Assembly: GCA_002353295.1 (NCBI GenBank)
Contig: DEJG01000020.1
Coordinates: forward strand, 43,179 to 107,178
Source of the DNA: Prevotella sp. UBA2754
GTDB lineage: Bacteria > Bacteroidota > Bacteroidia > Bacteroidales > Bacteroidaceae
Direction: 5' to 3'
Length of the DNA: 64,000 nucleotides
In this document: one piece after another, positions 58,444-64,000 of the stretch
Layout of the letters: the number at the start of each line of letters is the position of its first letter
Position numbering within the stretch: position 1 is the stretch's first letter
Translations under genes and position numbers: made by a program
The notes under the pieces: generated by a model
What the model was told of the DNA's origin: nothing
The model's database searches: none
What the model saw: only the letters and a program-made list of their open reading frames with translations

Positions 58444-59743
58444 TTTGATACTGTTTTGAATACTCAGTAAATACTTTCGCTATAATCTCATCCAAATCGT
58501 TGCTAACAAGAGTTGGAAGCTCTGTGAGCATACAATTATCCGCTATTTTATTTGGGTCATAAACCAAAGTTGGTATTCCTCTTTGTGCTGCCAAGCCAAT
58601 TTCTATCAATGTACCAGGGTCATTGTATAGCAATACCGCTATCAGCATATTGCATTCTTCAAGTAGCGACATATCAGCACAGAAAAGGCCAAGGCGTTCA
58701 TTCTTGTCTGCACCTTCTGACATCTGCCCGTTCTCCTTAATAGGTCTTCGAGCAACAAAATGATGATACTCCAAGCTGTCGCACAATACATCAATCTGCT
58801 TGGTATTTACAAAACTGAAATCTGGAGCCGCAATATAAACTTGACATTTTTGACGCACTTCCCAAGGAAGGATGCAACCTTTTTGAGCCTTCAAATCTGC
58901 AATTGGAGCCTTCAGTAAACTCTTGACAGAGTTTTTGAAGTTGTCCGGGAATGTAGTCTGAGCATATTCCATAGCCACCCAAGAGGCAAGAACCAACTGG
59001 TCTTGATAATTGTCACAAGGGGCTGATATTGATACAACATCATACACATCGCCAACACCTACAGAATGGGTTATCGCTGAAGTTTGTGAAGGTATTTGAT
59101 ATGTTTCATCCAATTTGCCATTATATATACGGCTACCGCCCCTGTTCTCCTTCAGCACAATTCTTTTGGCAAATGGCTTCAACGAGTTACAAAAAGAATC
59201 GAAATCTGCGTATTGGCTATTGAAGATGTTGGATGATGTAGAGATGAAAAGTGTTTCAAACGGTCTGCCTTTTGGAAGTTCGGCTACTTCATTCACATTG
59301 TTTGCCACATCACAATGAACTTGACAATCATCATCTACGAAACGTAGCACTTTGTTCATGTCATAATTGCCAGAAATGAACATCAACTCATCAAAATCGC
59401 TCAGTTCCTTAAGTGCTTTGATGTCGTAAGTAATATCAATATCGTCGTGATAAAGGAATTCATAACCTTGGTTTCCAACCTCTTTAGCCTCTTGAATCAG
59501 CATGGTATAGGGGCAATTGGTAACACTACCCAATTTGATGATAGCCTTACAGTCGTGCTCCTTCAGGAACATCTCTATATGGCTGTCCATATAGGTTGGA
59601 GCAAAGTATGCCACAGCATACTCCACATCCATTGCCCAAAGGGCTCTGGCTGCATGGACGATGCCACCAAGCCGCATTTTGAGCGGAGTATTGGCTGTTG
59701 CCAATGTCACATCAGTCAGTATGTCACCTACCAGGCAAATCAT
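58430..59743 (-). CDS. PfkB kinase-nucleoside 2-deoxyribosyltransferase fusion
   Basis: A 437-residue two-domain protein. Residues ~1-295 are PfkB/ribokinase-like: ICLVGDILTDVTLA, MRLGGIVHAARALWAM, and SVGVGDVYDVVSI near 230, with the G-x-G-D catalytic segment. Residues ~305-430 look like a nucleoside 2-deoxyribosyltransferase: CQVYIAAPDFSF, LFCADMSLLEECNMLIAVL and YNDPGTLIEIGLAAQRGIP with the catalytic Glu in I-E-I-G. The fusion suggests base exchange or nucleoside salvage coupled to phosphorylation, perhaps supplying or removing a modified base. It is 6 bases from the small Met-Gly protein gene. Confidence 0.8.
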   Translation of the reverse strand: MICLVGDILTDVTLATANTPLKMRLGGIVHAARALWAMDVEYAVAYFAPTYMDSHIEMFLKEHDCKAIIKLGSVTNCPYTMLIQEAKEVGNQGYEFLYHDDIDITYDIKALKELSDFDELMFISGNYDMNKVLRFVDDDCQVHCDVANNVNEVAELPKGRPFETLFISTSSNIFNSQYADFDSFCNSLKPFAKRIVLKENRGGSRIYNGKLDETYQIPSQTSAITHSVGVGDVYDVVSISAPCDNYQDQLVLASWVAMEYAQTTFPDNFKNSVKSLLKAPIADLKAQKGCILPWEVRQKCQVYIAAPDFSFVNTKQIDVLCDSLEYHHFVARRPIKENGQMSEGADKNERLGLFCADMSLLEECNMLIAVLLYNDPGTLIEIGLAAQRGIPTLVYDPNKIADNCMLTELPTLVSNDLDEIIAKVFTEYSKQYQNGTL

Positions 59744-59749
59744 GCTTCT

Positions 59750-60124
59750 TTATACTTTCTGAGGGGTTACTGCAATATAAACAGAAGGAACTGGAGTTTC
59801 AAAAGAACCAGAAACCTCGCCTTCATACTGATAACCATCATTGAGGCATTCCAGGAGGTAATTGTATTCTGTTGGAAGATGCCCAATCACATCACCTTTC
59901 TCATCTACAGCAGCGAGTCTTGTTTGGAGAGCAATCTTCACATAAGTTCCTTTTGCGGGAACATGACCATTCTTCTTATAATAGTCGCAAGTTTCCACGT
60001 CTTCTAGAACTGTTGCCACTGCTCTGTCGCACTTGTTAATGAGGTCTTCACCTCCTGTAACTCCTTTTACGGCACCTCTGAATCTTGTATAGTCAGAGAG
60101 TCTGCCAGAACCTGTACTTCCCAT
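59750..60124 (-). CDS. Small protein with Met-Gly-Ser-Thr-Gly start, candidate conjugation substrate of the QueC-like enzyme
   Basis: A 124-residue protein starting MGSTGSGRLSDYTRF. A flexible Gly/Ser-rich N-terminus leads to GGEDLINKCDRAVATVLEDV, then GTYVKIALQTRLAAVDEKGD, HLPTEYNYLLECLNDGYQYE and PSVYIAVTP, a compact alpha/beta domain. The start recalls QatB and type IV CBASS proteins that begin Met-Gly; as I remember recent work, QueC-like defence enzymes attach a deazaguanine to an N-terminal Gly. If so, removal of Met would expose Gly2 here. That is inference by analogy. Confidence 0.65.
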   Translation of the reverse strand: MGSTGSGRLSDYTRFRGAVKGVTGGEDLINKCDRAVATVLEDVETCDYYKKNGHVPAKGTYVKIALQTRLAAVDEKGDVIGHLPTEYNYLLECLNDGYQYEGEVSGSFETPVPSVYIAVTPQKV

Positions 60125-60132
60125 AATGATTT

Positions 60133-60492
60133 CTATTTAGATGTTTGTTCCATTATCTCATCGTAAAAAGACACAATCTTCTTACTTCGTGAACGTTCAT
60201 AATAAGCCCATATTGATTTGTATAAATCACCAAAAACTTTGTATTCTATCACATCTTCATCTTTTTCAGCTGAGAAGGGCATATATTGCATATCGTCATC
60301 GCTATAGATGTCAATGCAATAACACTTCTTTCTGTCTTTACTGGCCTGATATAAGGTAATCTCCATGTAACCAGTCTTGAAATCAAGACGGTCTCTTGAT
60401 GTATGGGCTGTCTGTCGCCATGCACATTTATCCTTGTTTGTCAGGTCGGTGAGAACCTTGCAGAATGAAACAATATCAATCTTATTAATCAT
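60133..60492 (-). CDS. Hypothetical protein of the QueC operon
   Basis: A 119-residue protein, MINKIDIVSFCKVLTDLTNK at the start, with strands YMEITLYQAS and CYCIDIYSDDDM and a helical C-terminus (GDLYKSIWAYYERSRSKKIV). No family recognised. It is 8 bases upstream of the Met-Gly protein gene and overlaps the membrane protein gene by 8 bases, so it is part of the same coupled unit. Confidence 0.6.
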   Translation of the reverse strand: MINKIDIVSFCKVLTDLTNKDKCAWRQTAHTSRDRLDFKTGYMEITLYQASKDRKKCYCIDIYSDDDMQYMPFSAEKDEDVIEYKVFGDLYKSIWAYYERSRSKKIVSFYDEIMEQTSK

Positions 60493-61000
60493 AAACTGAT
60501 GCTTTTATCAGATTTTCAACTTTGACCAGAGTCTCGTGAATCTCAACAAGGCTACTTTGTATCATTCGTCTATCAATATTCGCTGGGTACTTGACGTCAG
60601 ATGAAACTATCTTGAATGACTCTTTGAAACGTCTTTTATGAAGGTCATATTCATGTTGCAGTTCCTTTGGCAGGAACTTGCATATCACTGCATCATTCTC
60701 TACCATGCTTTTCACATCCATCATACGGGTAAGTGCATGGCTGTATTCATCTCTGCTAACATATTCGATAGCCTGCTCCAGGTTTTTTACTGCTCTGCCT
60801 ATCTCGTTTGAATCCAGTGTCTGACGAATTCTTTTCTGTGATGCTTTCACCTCCTCCTGCACTGCTTCCGCAGTTGTTCTCATCTTCATGATTTGGTTAA
60901 TAGCCACTATCAATCCTCCTCCAGAAACAAGGATACCTATAATCGCCAGAATGACATTGAGCCAGTCTTTTGGTTGGAGATCGCAAAATAGTATCATCAT
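60485..61000 (-). CDS. Single-pass membrane protein with coiled coil, first gene of the QueC operon
   Basis: About 171 residues from the first ATG at 61000. A membrane helix (WLNVILAIIGILVSGGGLIV) is followed by a coiled-coil region (TAEAVQEEVKASQKRIRQTL) and a helical C-terminal domain. It may be an inner-membrane effector or anchor. The start codon overlaps the stop of an rmlC fragment in TGATG, so it may be translated by re-initiation from that fragment. Confidence 0.65.
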   Translation of the reverse strand: MMILFCDLQPKDWLNVILAIIGILVSGGGLIVAINQIMKMRTTAEAVQEEVKASQKRIRQTLDSNEIGRAVKNLEQAIEYVSRDEYSHALTRMMDVKSMVENDAVICKFLPKELQHEYDLHKRRFKESFKIVSSDVKYPANIDRRMIQSSLVEIHETLVKVENLIKASVYD

Positions 61001-61092
61001 CAAAACGACTCGAAGAAATACCCACGGGCATCTTCGTATATGCGTGGTTCTATGATTAGGACGCCTTCAATGGCGGTTTTGATTACGTTCAT
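61000..61092 (-). pseudogene. N-terminal fragment of rmlC (dTDP-4-dehydrorhamnose 3,5-epimerase)
   Basis: Encodes 30 residues, MNVIKTAIEGVLIIEPRIYE then DARGYFFESF and a stop. This is the typical RmlC/RfbC opening, in which the D-x-R-G-x-F-x-E-S-F segment carries conserved active-site residues. The epimerase gene is cut exactly after E-S-F, and the QueC operon begins at the next base. No rmlA, rmlB or rmlD is in the window. A capsule gene was thus interrupted or exchanged at this point. Confidence 0.82.
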
Positions 61093-61106
61093 TATATATA
61101 TTGGTT

Positions 61107-61622
61107 TCAAGTTTCAGGATTCAGGTCTTCTTTGCGCACACGCTTTACCGTGTGTTTTATCTTGCCTATCAAGAAATTGATTTCCAGACTCGATTCCGTC
61201 TCACTGGTCTGCAGGTCGGGCATTACGATGTCGGTCAGGACCTCACCGAAGTGTTGCATCTTCGACTGCTGTTTTTGCTTATCAGTTTCCTTGTGGAGGT
61301 CAAGTAACTCGCGCTTCAACTCACGAACCTTTGCAAAAGTTTCTATGATGGCGAACGTCATATCGCGAGCCGCTTCTCCCTTTGACTGTCGTCTTCCTCC
61401 TCCTTGCAAGGCATAGCTCAAACAAGTTTGGCTCTGCTCTTGCTTCGTTCGTCGGTTCAAAATCGTGGCTAACATATATAAACCACGATCAGTGAATACT
61501 TTTGTAGTACTACGACTCTTTTGTGACACATTTGTGGTCAAAACTTTTGACCGCAAAACTGGTACAGCCTTCTCATATACCCGTTTGCCCTTCACCATTT
61601 TGAAAGAGGGCTTCTTATTCAC
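61107..61622 (-). pseudogene. Chimeric ORF: S23 insertion segment joined to an ORF6N-domain C-terminus
   Basis: A 171-codon ORF with a GTG at 61622. The first ~20 residues (NKKPSFKMVKGKRVYEKAVP) match the insertion segment of the S23 protein at 41907-42353. Next come KVFTDRGLYMLATIL and IIETFAKVRELKREL, then SSLEINFLIGKIKHTVKR, which I recognise from the C-terminal part of ORF6N/RhuM-like proteins. Between lies a low-quality stretch, CLSYALQGGGRRQ. The ORF overlaps the toxin gene end by 4 bases. It looks like DNA segments joined by recombination, and probably not a working protein. Confidence 0.5.
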
Positions 61623-61927
61623 CGCTTCCTTTGCTTGTCAAAGAGCTTGGAGTGAGAGCCCAAACGAACGAGTCGTATTACCATTTGCTCTGGATCTTTC
61701 CATATGAGAAGAAAATCATCCTCAACATGGCACTCCATATAATTTTTATATTGTCCTTTTAAAGGGTGAGGCAGGTATTCCGCTGGTACTGTACCTGAAC
61801 GTCCAAGGTGTTCAAGTACTTTCTGAAGTTCATCAAGTTTATGATCGTCAAACTTCACACTCTTCAAGTCTTTCTTGAACTGAGAGGACTGTTTGAGTGT
61901 ATATTCGTAATGAGGTTTCTGTTCCAT
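61619..61927 (-). CDS. RelE/YafQ-type toxin
   Basis: A 102-residue protein. YTLKQSSQFKKDLKSVK at the N-terminus, ELQKVLEHLGRSGTVPAEYL, HPLKGQYKNYMECHVEDDFL, and WKDPEQMVIRLVRLGSHSKLF with a late His are the YafQ/RelE mRNA-interferase pattern (H-x-L-x-G-x-(Y)-x-x-x-x-E-C-H-V-x-x-D-x-L-L-I-W). It cleaves mRNA at the ribosome when free of antitoxin. It lies 5 bases after the antitoxin gene. Catalytic residues appear present. Confidence 0.88.
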   Translation of the reverse strand: MEQKPHYEYTLKQSSQFKKDLKSVKFDDHKLDELQKVLEHLGRSGTVPAEYLPHPLKGQYKNYMECHVEDDFLLIWKDPEQMVIRLVRLGSHSKLFDKQRKR

Positions 61928-61932
61928 GCACT

Positions 61933-62178
61933 TCAGAGACTTTTGACGTAGTCTTTGAAATTGGTTATATTAAGTATTTCGAGATCAGCACCGCTCTCAC
62001 ACTCTTCAATGGCAGCACGGGTCTCTGCATTTGGAACATATTCCCATTCTGCTTTCTCTGCCTTTGCTTTACGCCGAATCGACCGTACGAACTTGATGGT
62101 CTGTTCCATCAAATCCTTATTACCCATGATGTGGCTCATTTCATTGAGCAAGGATTTCTCTAATGATATTGTTGCCAT
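61933..62178 (-). CDS. DinJ/RelB-type antitoxin
   Basis: An 81-residue protein from MATISLEKSLLNEMSHIMGN. The ATG at 62178 is favoured over an upstream in-frame start because the duplicated fragment at 51579-51695 preserves the same boundary. It is the first gene of the toxin-antitoxin pair. The N-terminus would form the DNA-binding part and the C-terminus (EILNITNFKDYVKSL) the toxin-binding tail. Autoregulation is expected. The first 33 codons recur in the truncated copy at 51579-51695. Confidence 0.82.
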   Translation of the reverse strand: MATISLEKSLLNEMSHIMGNKDLMEQTIKFVRSIRRKAKAEKAEWEYVPNAETRAAIEECESGADLEILNITNFKDYVKSL

Positions 62179-62245
62179 AACTATATTTGTTTTAATAATT
62201 TCTTGATAGAATATTACCCTTCTAATGCTTCCCAATCATCATAAT
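62079..62245. repeat. Long direct repeat, copy B (pairs with 51596-51760)
   Basis: About 167 bases that cover the antitoxin start, the gap and the last codons of the 62214-62564 gene. Here the surrounding genes are intact, so this is likely the parent copy and 51596-51760 the derived one. Confidence 0.85.
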
Positions 62246-62564
62246 GAATAAGAAAAGCCTTATCCCCTTCATTGTTCCACACATAATTTTCCAAATTCCA
62301 ATAAATATTATGAGTGGTCGTTTTTGATTTATTGGGGAAAAAACTATATTCTCCTTTTTTTGAATAAAGACGAATATAATCACCCTTTTTTACTTCTAAA
62401 GAGGGAAGGAGAAACATATGACGATCAAGATTGCTAATACCTTGACCATCAAATGTTGTATCGAATACTAAATAATGTCCTGTATTACAGTCTTCAAGAA
62501 CTTTAATCAGTAATCGCTCTTTATCCGTATTCCTATCGTCTATTCTTATTAATTTTAAATTCAT
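62214..62564 (-). CDS. Small beta-rich protein, lamin-tail-domain-like
   Basis: A 116-residue protein. RHMFLLPSLEVKKGDYIRLY then KTTTHNIYWNLENYVWNNEG and DKAFLIHYDDWEALEG resemble a lamin-tail (LTD) fold, in which W-N-N-x-G-D is a hallmark. In bacteria LTDs are usually extracellular appendages, but here the whole protein is one domain without a signal peptide. Function unknown. Its 3' end is duplicated in the direct repeat at 51596-51760. Confidence 0.5.
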   Translation of the reverse strand: MNLKLIRIDDRNTDKERLLIKVLEDCNTGHYLVFDTTFDGQGISNLDRHMFLLPSLEVKKGDYIRLYSKKGEYSFFPNKSKTTTHNIYWNLENYVWNNEGDKAFLIHYDDWEALEG

Positions 62565-62570
62565 GAGTTA

Positions 62571-63497
62571 TTACTTTTGCTCTGAATCAGCATCAGTGTC
62601 AATTTGATCTTTTGCTAAACTATCTAAATACTCATCTATCTCGTCTTGATGTGAGGATTCTTTATATTTTTCTAAATATGTCAAATATCTGTTGGGAAAA
62701 CTATCCGATATTGAATAAAAATAGATTAAATCAATATCGTCCTTACTCTTTTGCTTATATTGAATTAATCCGAAAGCATTGAAAAAAACTATACATGCTA
62801 TCAAGTAAGAATTTACACCAGATTCTTTAGAAAAACCTAATCTTTTGGTAATTTCTAAAAGTGATATTGGTTGAACGATATTTTTTTTAAGATATTGATC
62901 TACAACATAAATAAAAAATAAAGACAACGATGAGGTTTTTAAAAGGAAACTGTCAATTTGCTGATCGCTTATTCCTTCTTTATTCTCAGTAGTATTATTA
63001 TCTATCGCCTCGTTCAATGATCTTTGTTTACCTGTGAAAGCATCTATTTTATTTCCAAGACTTGTAAAATTTTCACCAATCTGGGATTTAAGGTTCTCAA
63101 TTGCATTTTGGAACTCCTTGCTGTTTTCACGGAATACCTTTTCGTTTGCTTTTGCCGCTTCATCCAAATTTGTAGTTGCTTTATTTAAATTTTGAACTGA
63201 CTGATTCACTTGTTCTGTCAAATTCTCCGGTATCCTCAATAGACCCATTATTCCATCACGCAACTTATTCGTAGATTCTCCTGACATGACCGTTATGAAA
63301 ATAGCCAATACAGATAGAATTATTGAAGATAGTGTCGCTGCAAAACTTATAAATTCATGAAGGCTTTTATCCTTCTCACTACAATGATAATAAGATATTA
63401 CTACAACTAACGCTACCAATAAAATAAATATTACATACAGATAATGCAAATAATTTATCTGAGCAAACCAGTTGTTAGAAGAATCATGCCTTTCCAT
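62571..63497 (-). CDS. Membrane protein with two to three N-terminal helices and a coiled coil
   Basis: About 308 residues from the ATG at 63497; an in-frame TTG at 63539 is less likely. Membrane helices are at YLYVIFILLVALVVVISYY and FAATLSSIILSVLAIFITVM. A coiled coil follows (ENLTEQVNQSVQNLNKATTN), then a C-terminal winged-helix-like part (SLLEITKRLGFSKESGVNSY) and an acidic tail. It may be a membrane sensor or effector. No family name; six bases upstream of the lamin-tail-like gene, so the two are likely co-expressed. Confidence 0.6.
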   Translation of the reverse strand: MERHDSSNNWFAQINYLHYLYVIFILLVALVVVISYYHCSEKDKSLHEFISFAATLSSIILSVLAIFITVMSGESTNKLRDGIMGLLRIPENLTEQVNQSVQNLNKATTNLDEAAKANEKVFRENSKEFQNAIENLKSQIGENFTSLGNKIDAFTGKQRSLNEAIDNNTTENKEGISDQQIDSFLLKTSSLSLFFIYVVDQYLKKNIVQPISLLEITKRLGFSKESGVNSYLIACIVFFNAFGLIQYKQKSKDDIDLIYFYSISDSFPNRYLTYLEKYKESSHQDEIDEYLDSLAKDQIDTDADSEQK

Positions 63498-63529
63498 TAT
63501 GGTAATACTTAAATCAATTGTCAAGAAAC

Positions 63530-63742
63530 TTAGTTCCAAACTTCATCCAGCCCTTCCTTCCATGCAGGGATGGGAGGATTGTTGGACAGTTCGTTGCAGA
63601 TGTCTATCATCGTATTGACAAAATCCCTGTTGATGTCAAGCACTTCCTTGGTGATGGACAGCAGGGGGATGATGCCCGTCTTCGGAACAAGCCGACAGAC
63701 GGAGTAGTCGCTATCACCCTTCTTCGCAGAAATCTCTTCCAT
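63530..63742 (-). CDS. Small hypothetical protein
   Basis: A 70-residue protein, MEEISAKKGDSDYSVCRLVP at the start, then SITKEVLDINRDFVNTMIDI and a C-terminal PPIPAWKEGLDEVWN. Helical, with no recognised family. Its start follows the stop of the upstream reading frame by 4 bases. It may be a small partner of the preceding gene. Confidence 0.4.
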   Translation of the reverse strand: MEEISAKKGDSDYSVCRLVPKTGIIPLLSITKEVLDINRDFVNTMIDICNELSNNPPIPAWKEGLDEVWN

Positions 63743-63746
63743 TTAC

Positions 63747-64000
63747 TTATTCTAGAGACTCCGATTTACTATATGTTTCGATAATAGCTTGTATCTGCCC
63801 TGTGAGCATCGGGATAATATTCTTTGCTACATCCCTGACGAGTATGACTTATACATATTCTACTTCTTTAAGGATTGTCTCACCGATATAAGGGCTTAGC
63901 CCCTTCTTTGTGACAACATCCAGTTTGGCCTTACCGAAGGCTGACTGAAGTATGCTACATGCATCGATGAAATTCATGTATGTCTCCTGATCGGCATTGA
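63747..64000 (-). pseudogene. Partial reading frame with one in-frame stop, runs off the right edge
   Basis: One frame reads NADQETYMNFIDACSILQSA then AFGKAKLDVVTKKGLSPYIG and ETILKEVEYV, meets a TAA, and goes on in the same frame as RDVAKNIIPMLTGQIQAIIE to SKSESLE and the final stop. Protein-like composition on both sides of the TAA suggests a nonsense change in one gene, although an ATG (M-N-F-I-D) with a ribosome-binding-like AGGAG upstream would allow two short proteins. Family not recognised. Confidence 0.35.

Noticed and set aside
56386..61000. Type IV CBASS or Qat
   Set aside because: Neither a CD-NTase nor the QatA ATPase or QatD TatD-like nuclease is encoded; only the QueC-like and glycosylase-like parts are shared.
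1..64000. tRNA, rRNA, transposase or phage integrase genes
   Set aside because: None was recognised on either strand; mobility here seems to rely on repeats and homologous exchange.

Overview
The window reads as chromosome of a gut-type Bacteroidales (Bacteroides/Phocaeicola/Prevotella-like). Supporting signs are promoters of the TAnnTTTG/TTTG class, moderate-to-low GC, Bacteroidales surface-polysaccharide gene families and four-helix-bundle (S23-type) accessory genes. Every gene I accept lies on the minus strand, so transcription runs right to left. No tRNA, rRNA, CRISPR array or transposase was recognised.

Layout from left to right. (A) 1-1.65 kb: start of an M42 aminopeptidase gene, preceded by a two-gene ATPase/putative nuclease cassette with its own promoter. 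(B) 1.76-31.4 kb: the body of a capsule/O-antigen-type locus. It holds wzx flippase, wzy polymerase, an initiating sugar-phosphate transferase, several glycosyltransferases, a full CMP-legionaminic-acid-like pathway (legB, legC, neuD, neuC, neuB, neuA, a legX/ptmE-like gene and a WbpG/PseA-type amidotransferase) and a second apparent ulosonic acid module (KdsB-like, HMG-lyase-family aldolase, KDG-kinase-like). A thiolase and a 3-hydroxyacyl-CoA dehydrogenase sit inside the nonulosonate genes. (C) 31.6-37.3 kb: an inserted anti-phage operon that I identify as RADAR (rdrA ATPase, rdrB adenosine-deaminase-like), headed by an unexpected degenerate class III nucleotidyl-cyclase-like gene. (D) 37.3-41.3 kb: fnlA, fnlB and fnlC for UDP-L-FucNAc, with a GxxExxY gene and a fragment of a second fnlB. 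(E) 41.4-52.3 kb: an 11-gene operon of TIR-type proteins, a TIR-SLOG protein, a membrane protein and DNA-hypermodification-type genes (Nmad2-like, 5-hmdU-kinase-helical-like, radical SAM, HD, P-loop). A nearly identical promoter/leader sequence of about 197 bp stands upstream of this operon and again upstream of the capsule operon. (F) 52.4-55.6 kb: an S23 protein, decayed genes and a GHKL ATPase/STAS-like pair. (G) 55.7-61.1 kb: an S23 pseudogene and a 7-gene operon with QueC-like, HhH DNA glycosylase, Mrr-like nuclease, a PfkB-nucleoside-deoxyribosyltransferase fusion and a small protein starting Met-Gly. It is fused at its upstream end to an rmlC fragment. (H) 61.1-64 kb: a chimeric ORF6N fragment, a RelE/YafQ-type toxin-antitoxin pair, a lamin-tail-like protein, a membrane coiled-coil protein and decayed small genes.

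The picture is a capsule locus used as a landing site for defence cassettes. At most cassette borders there are fragments of capsule genes (fnlB, rmlC), S23 genes or toxin-antitoxin genes, and two pairs of long direct repeats, which points to repeated homologous exchange. The three candidates for undescribed biology are the 11-gene TIR/base-modification operon, RADAR with a cyclase-like third gene, and the QueC-centred operon. All functions are inferred from reading the proteins; no database search was run.
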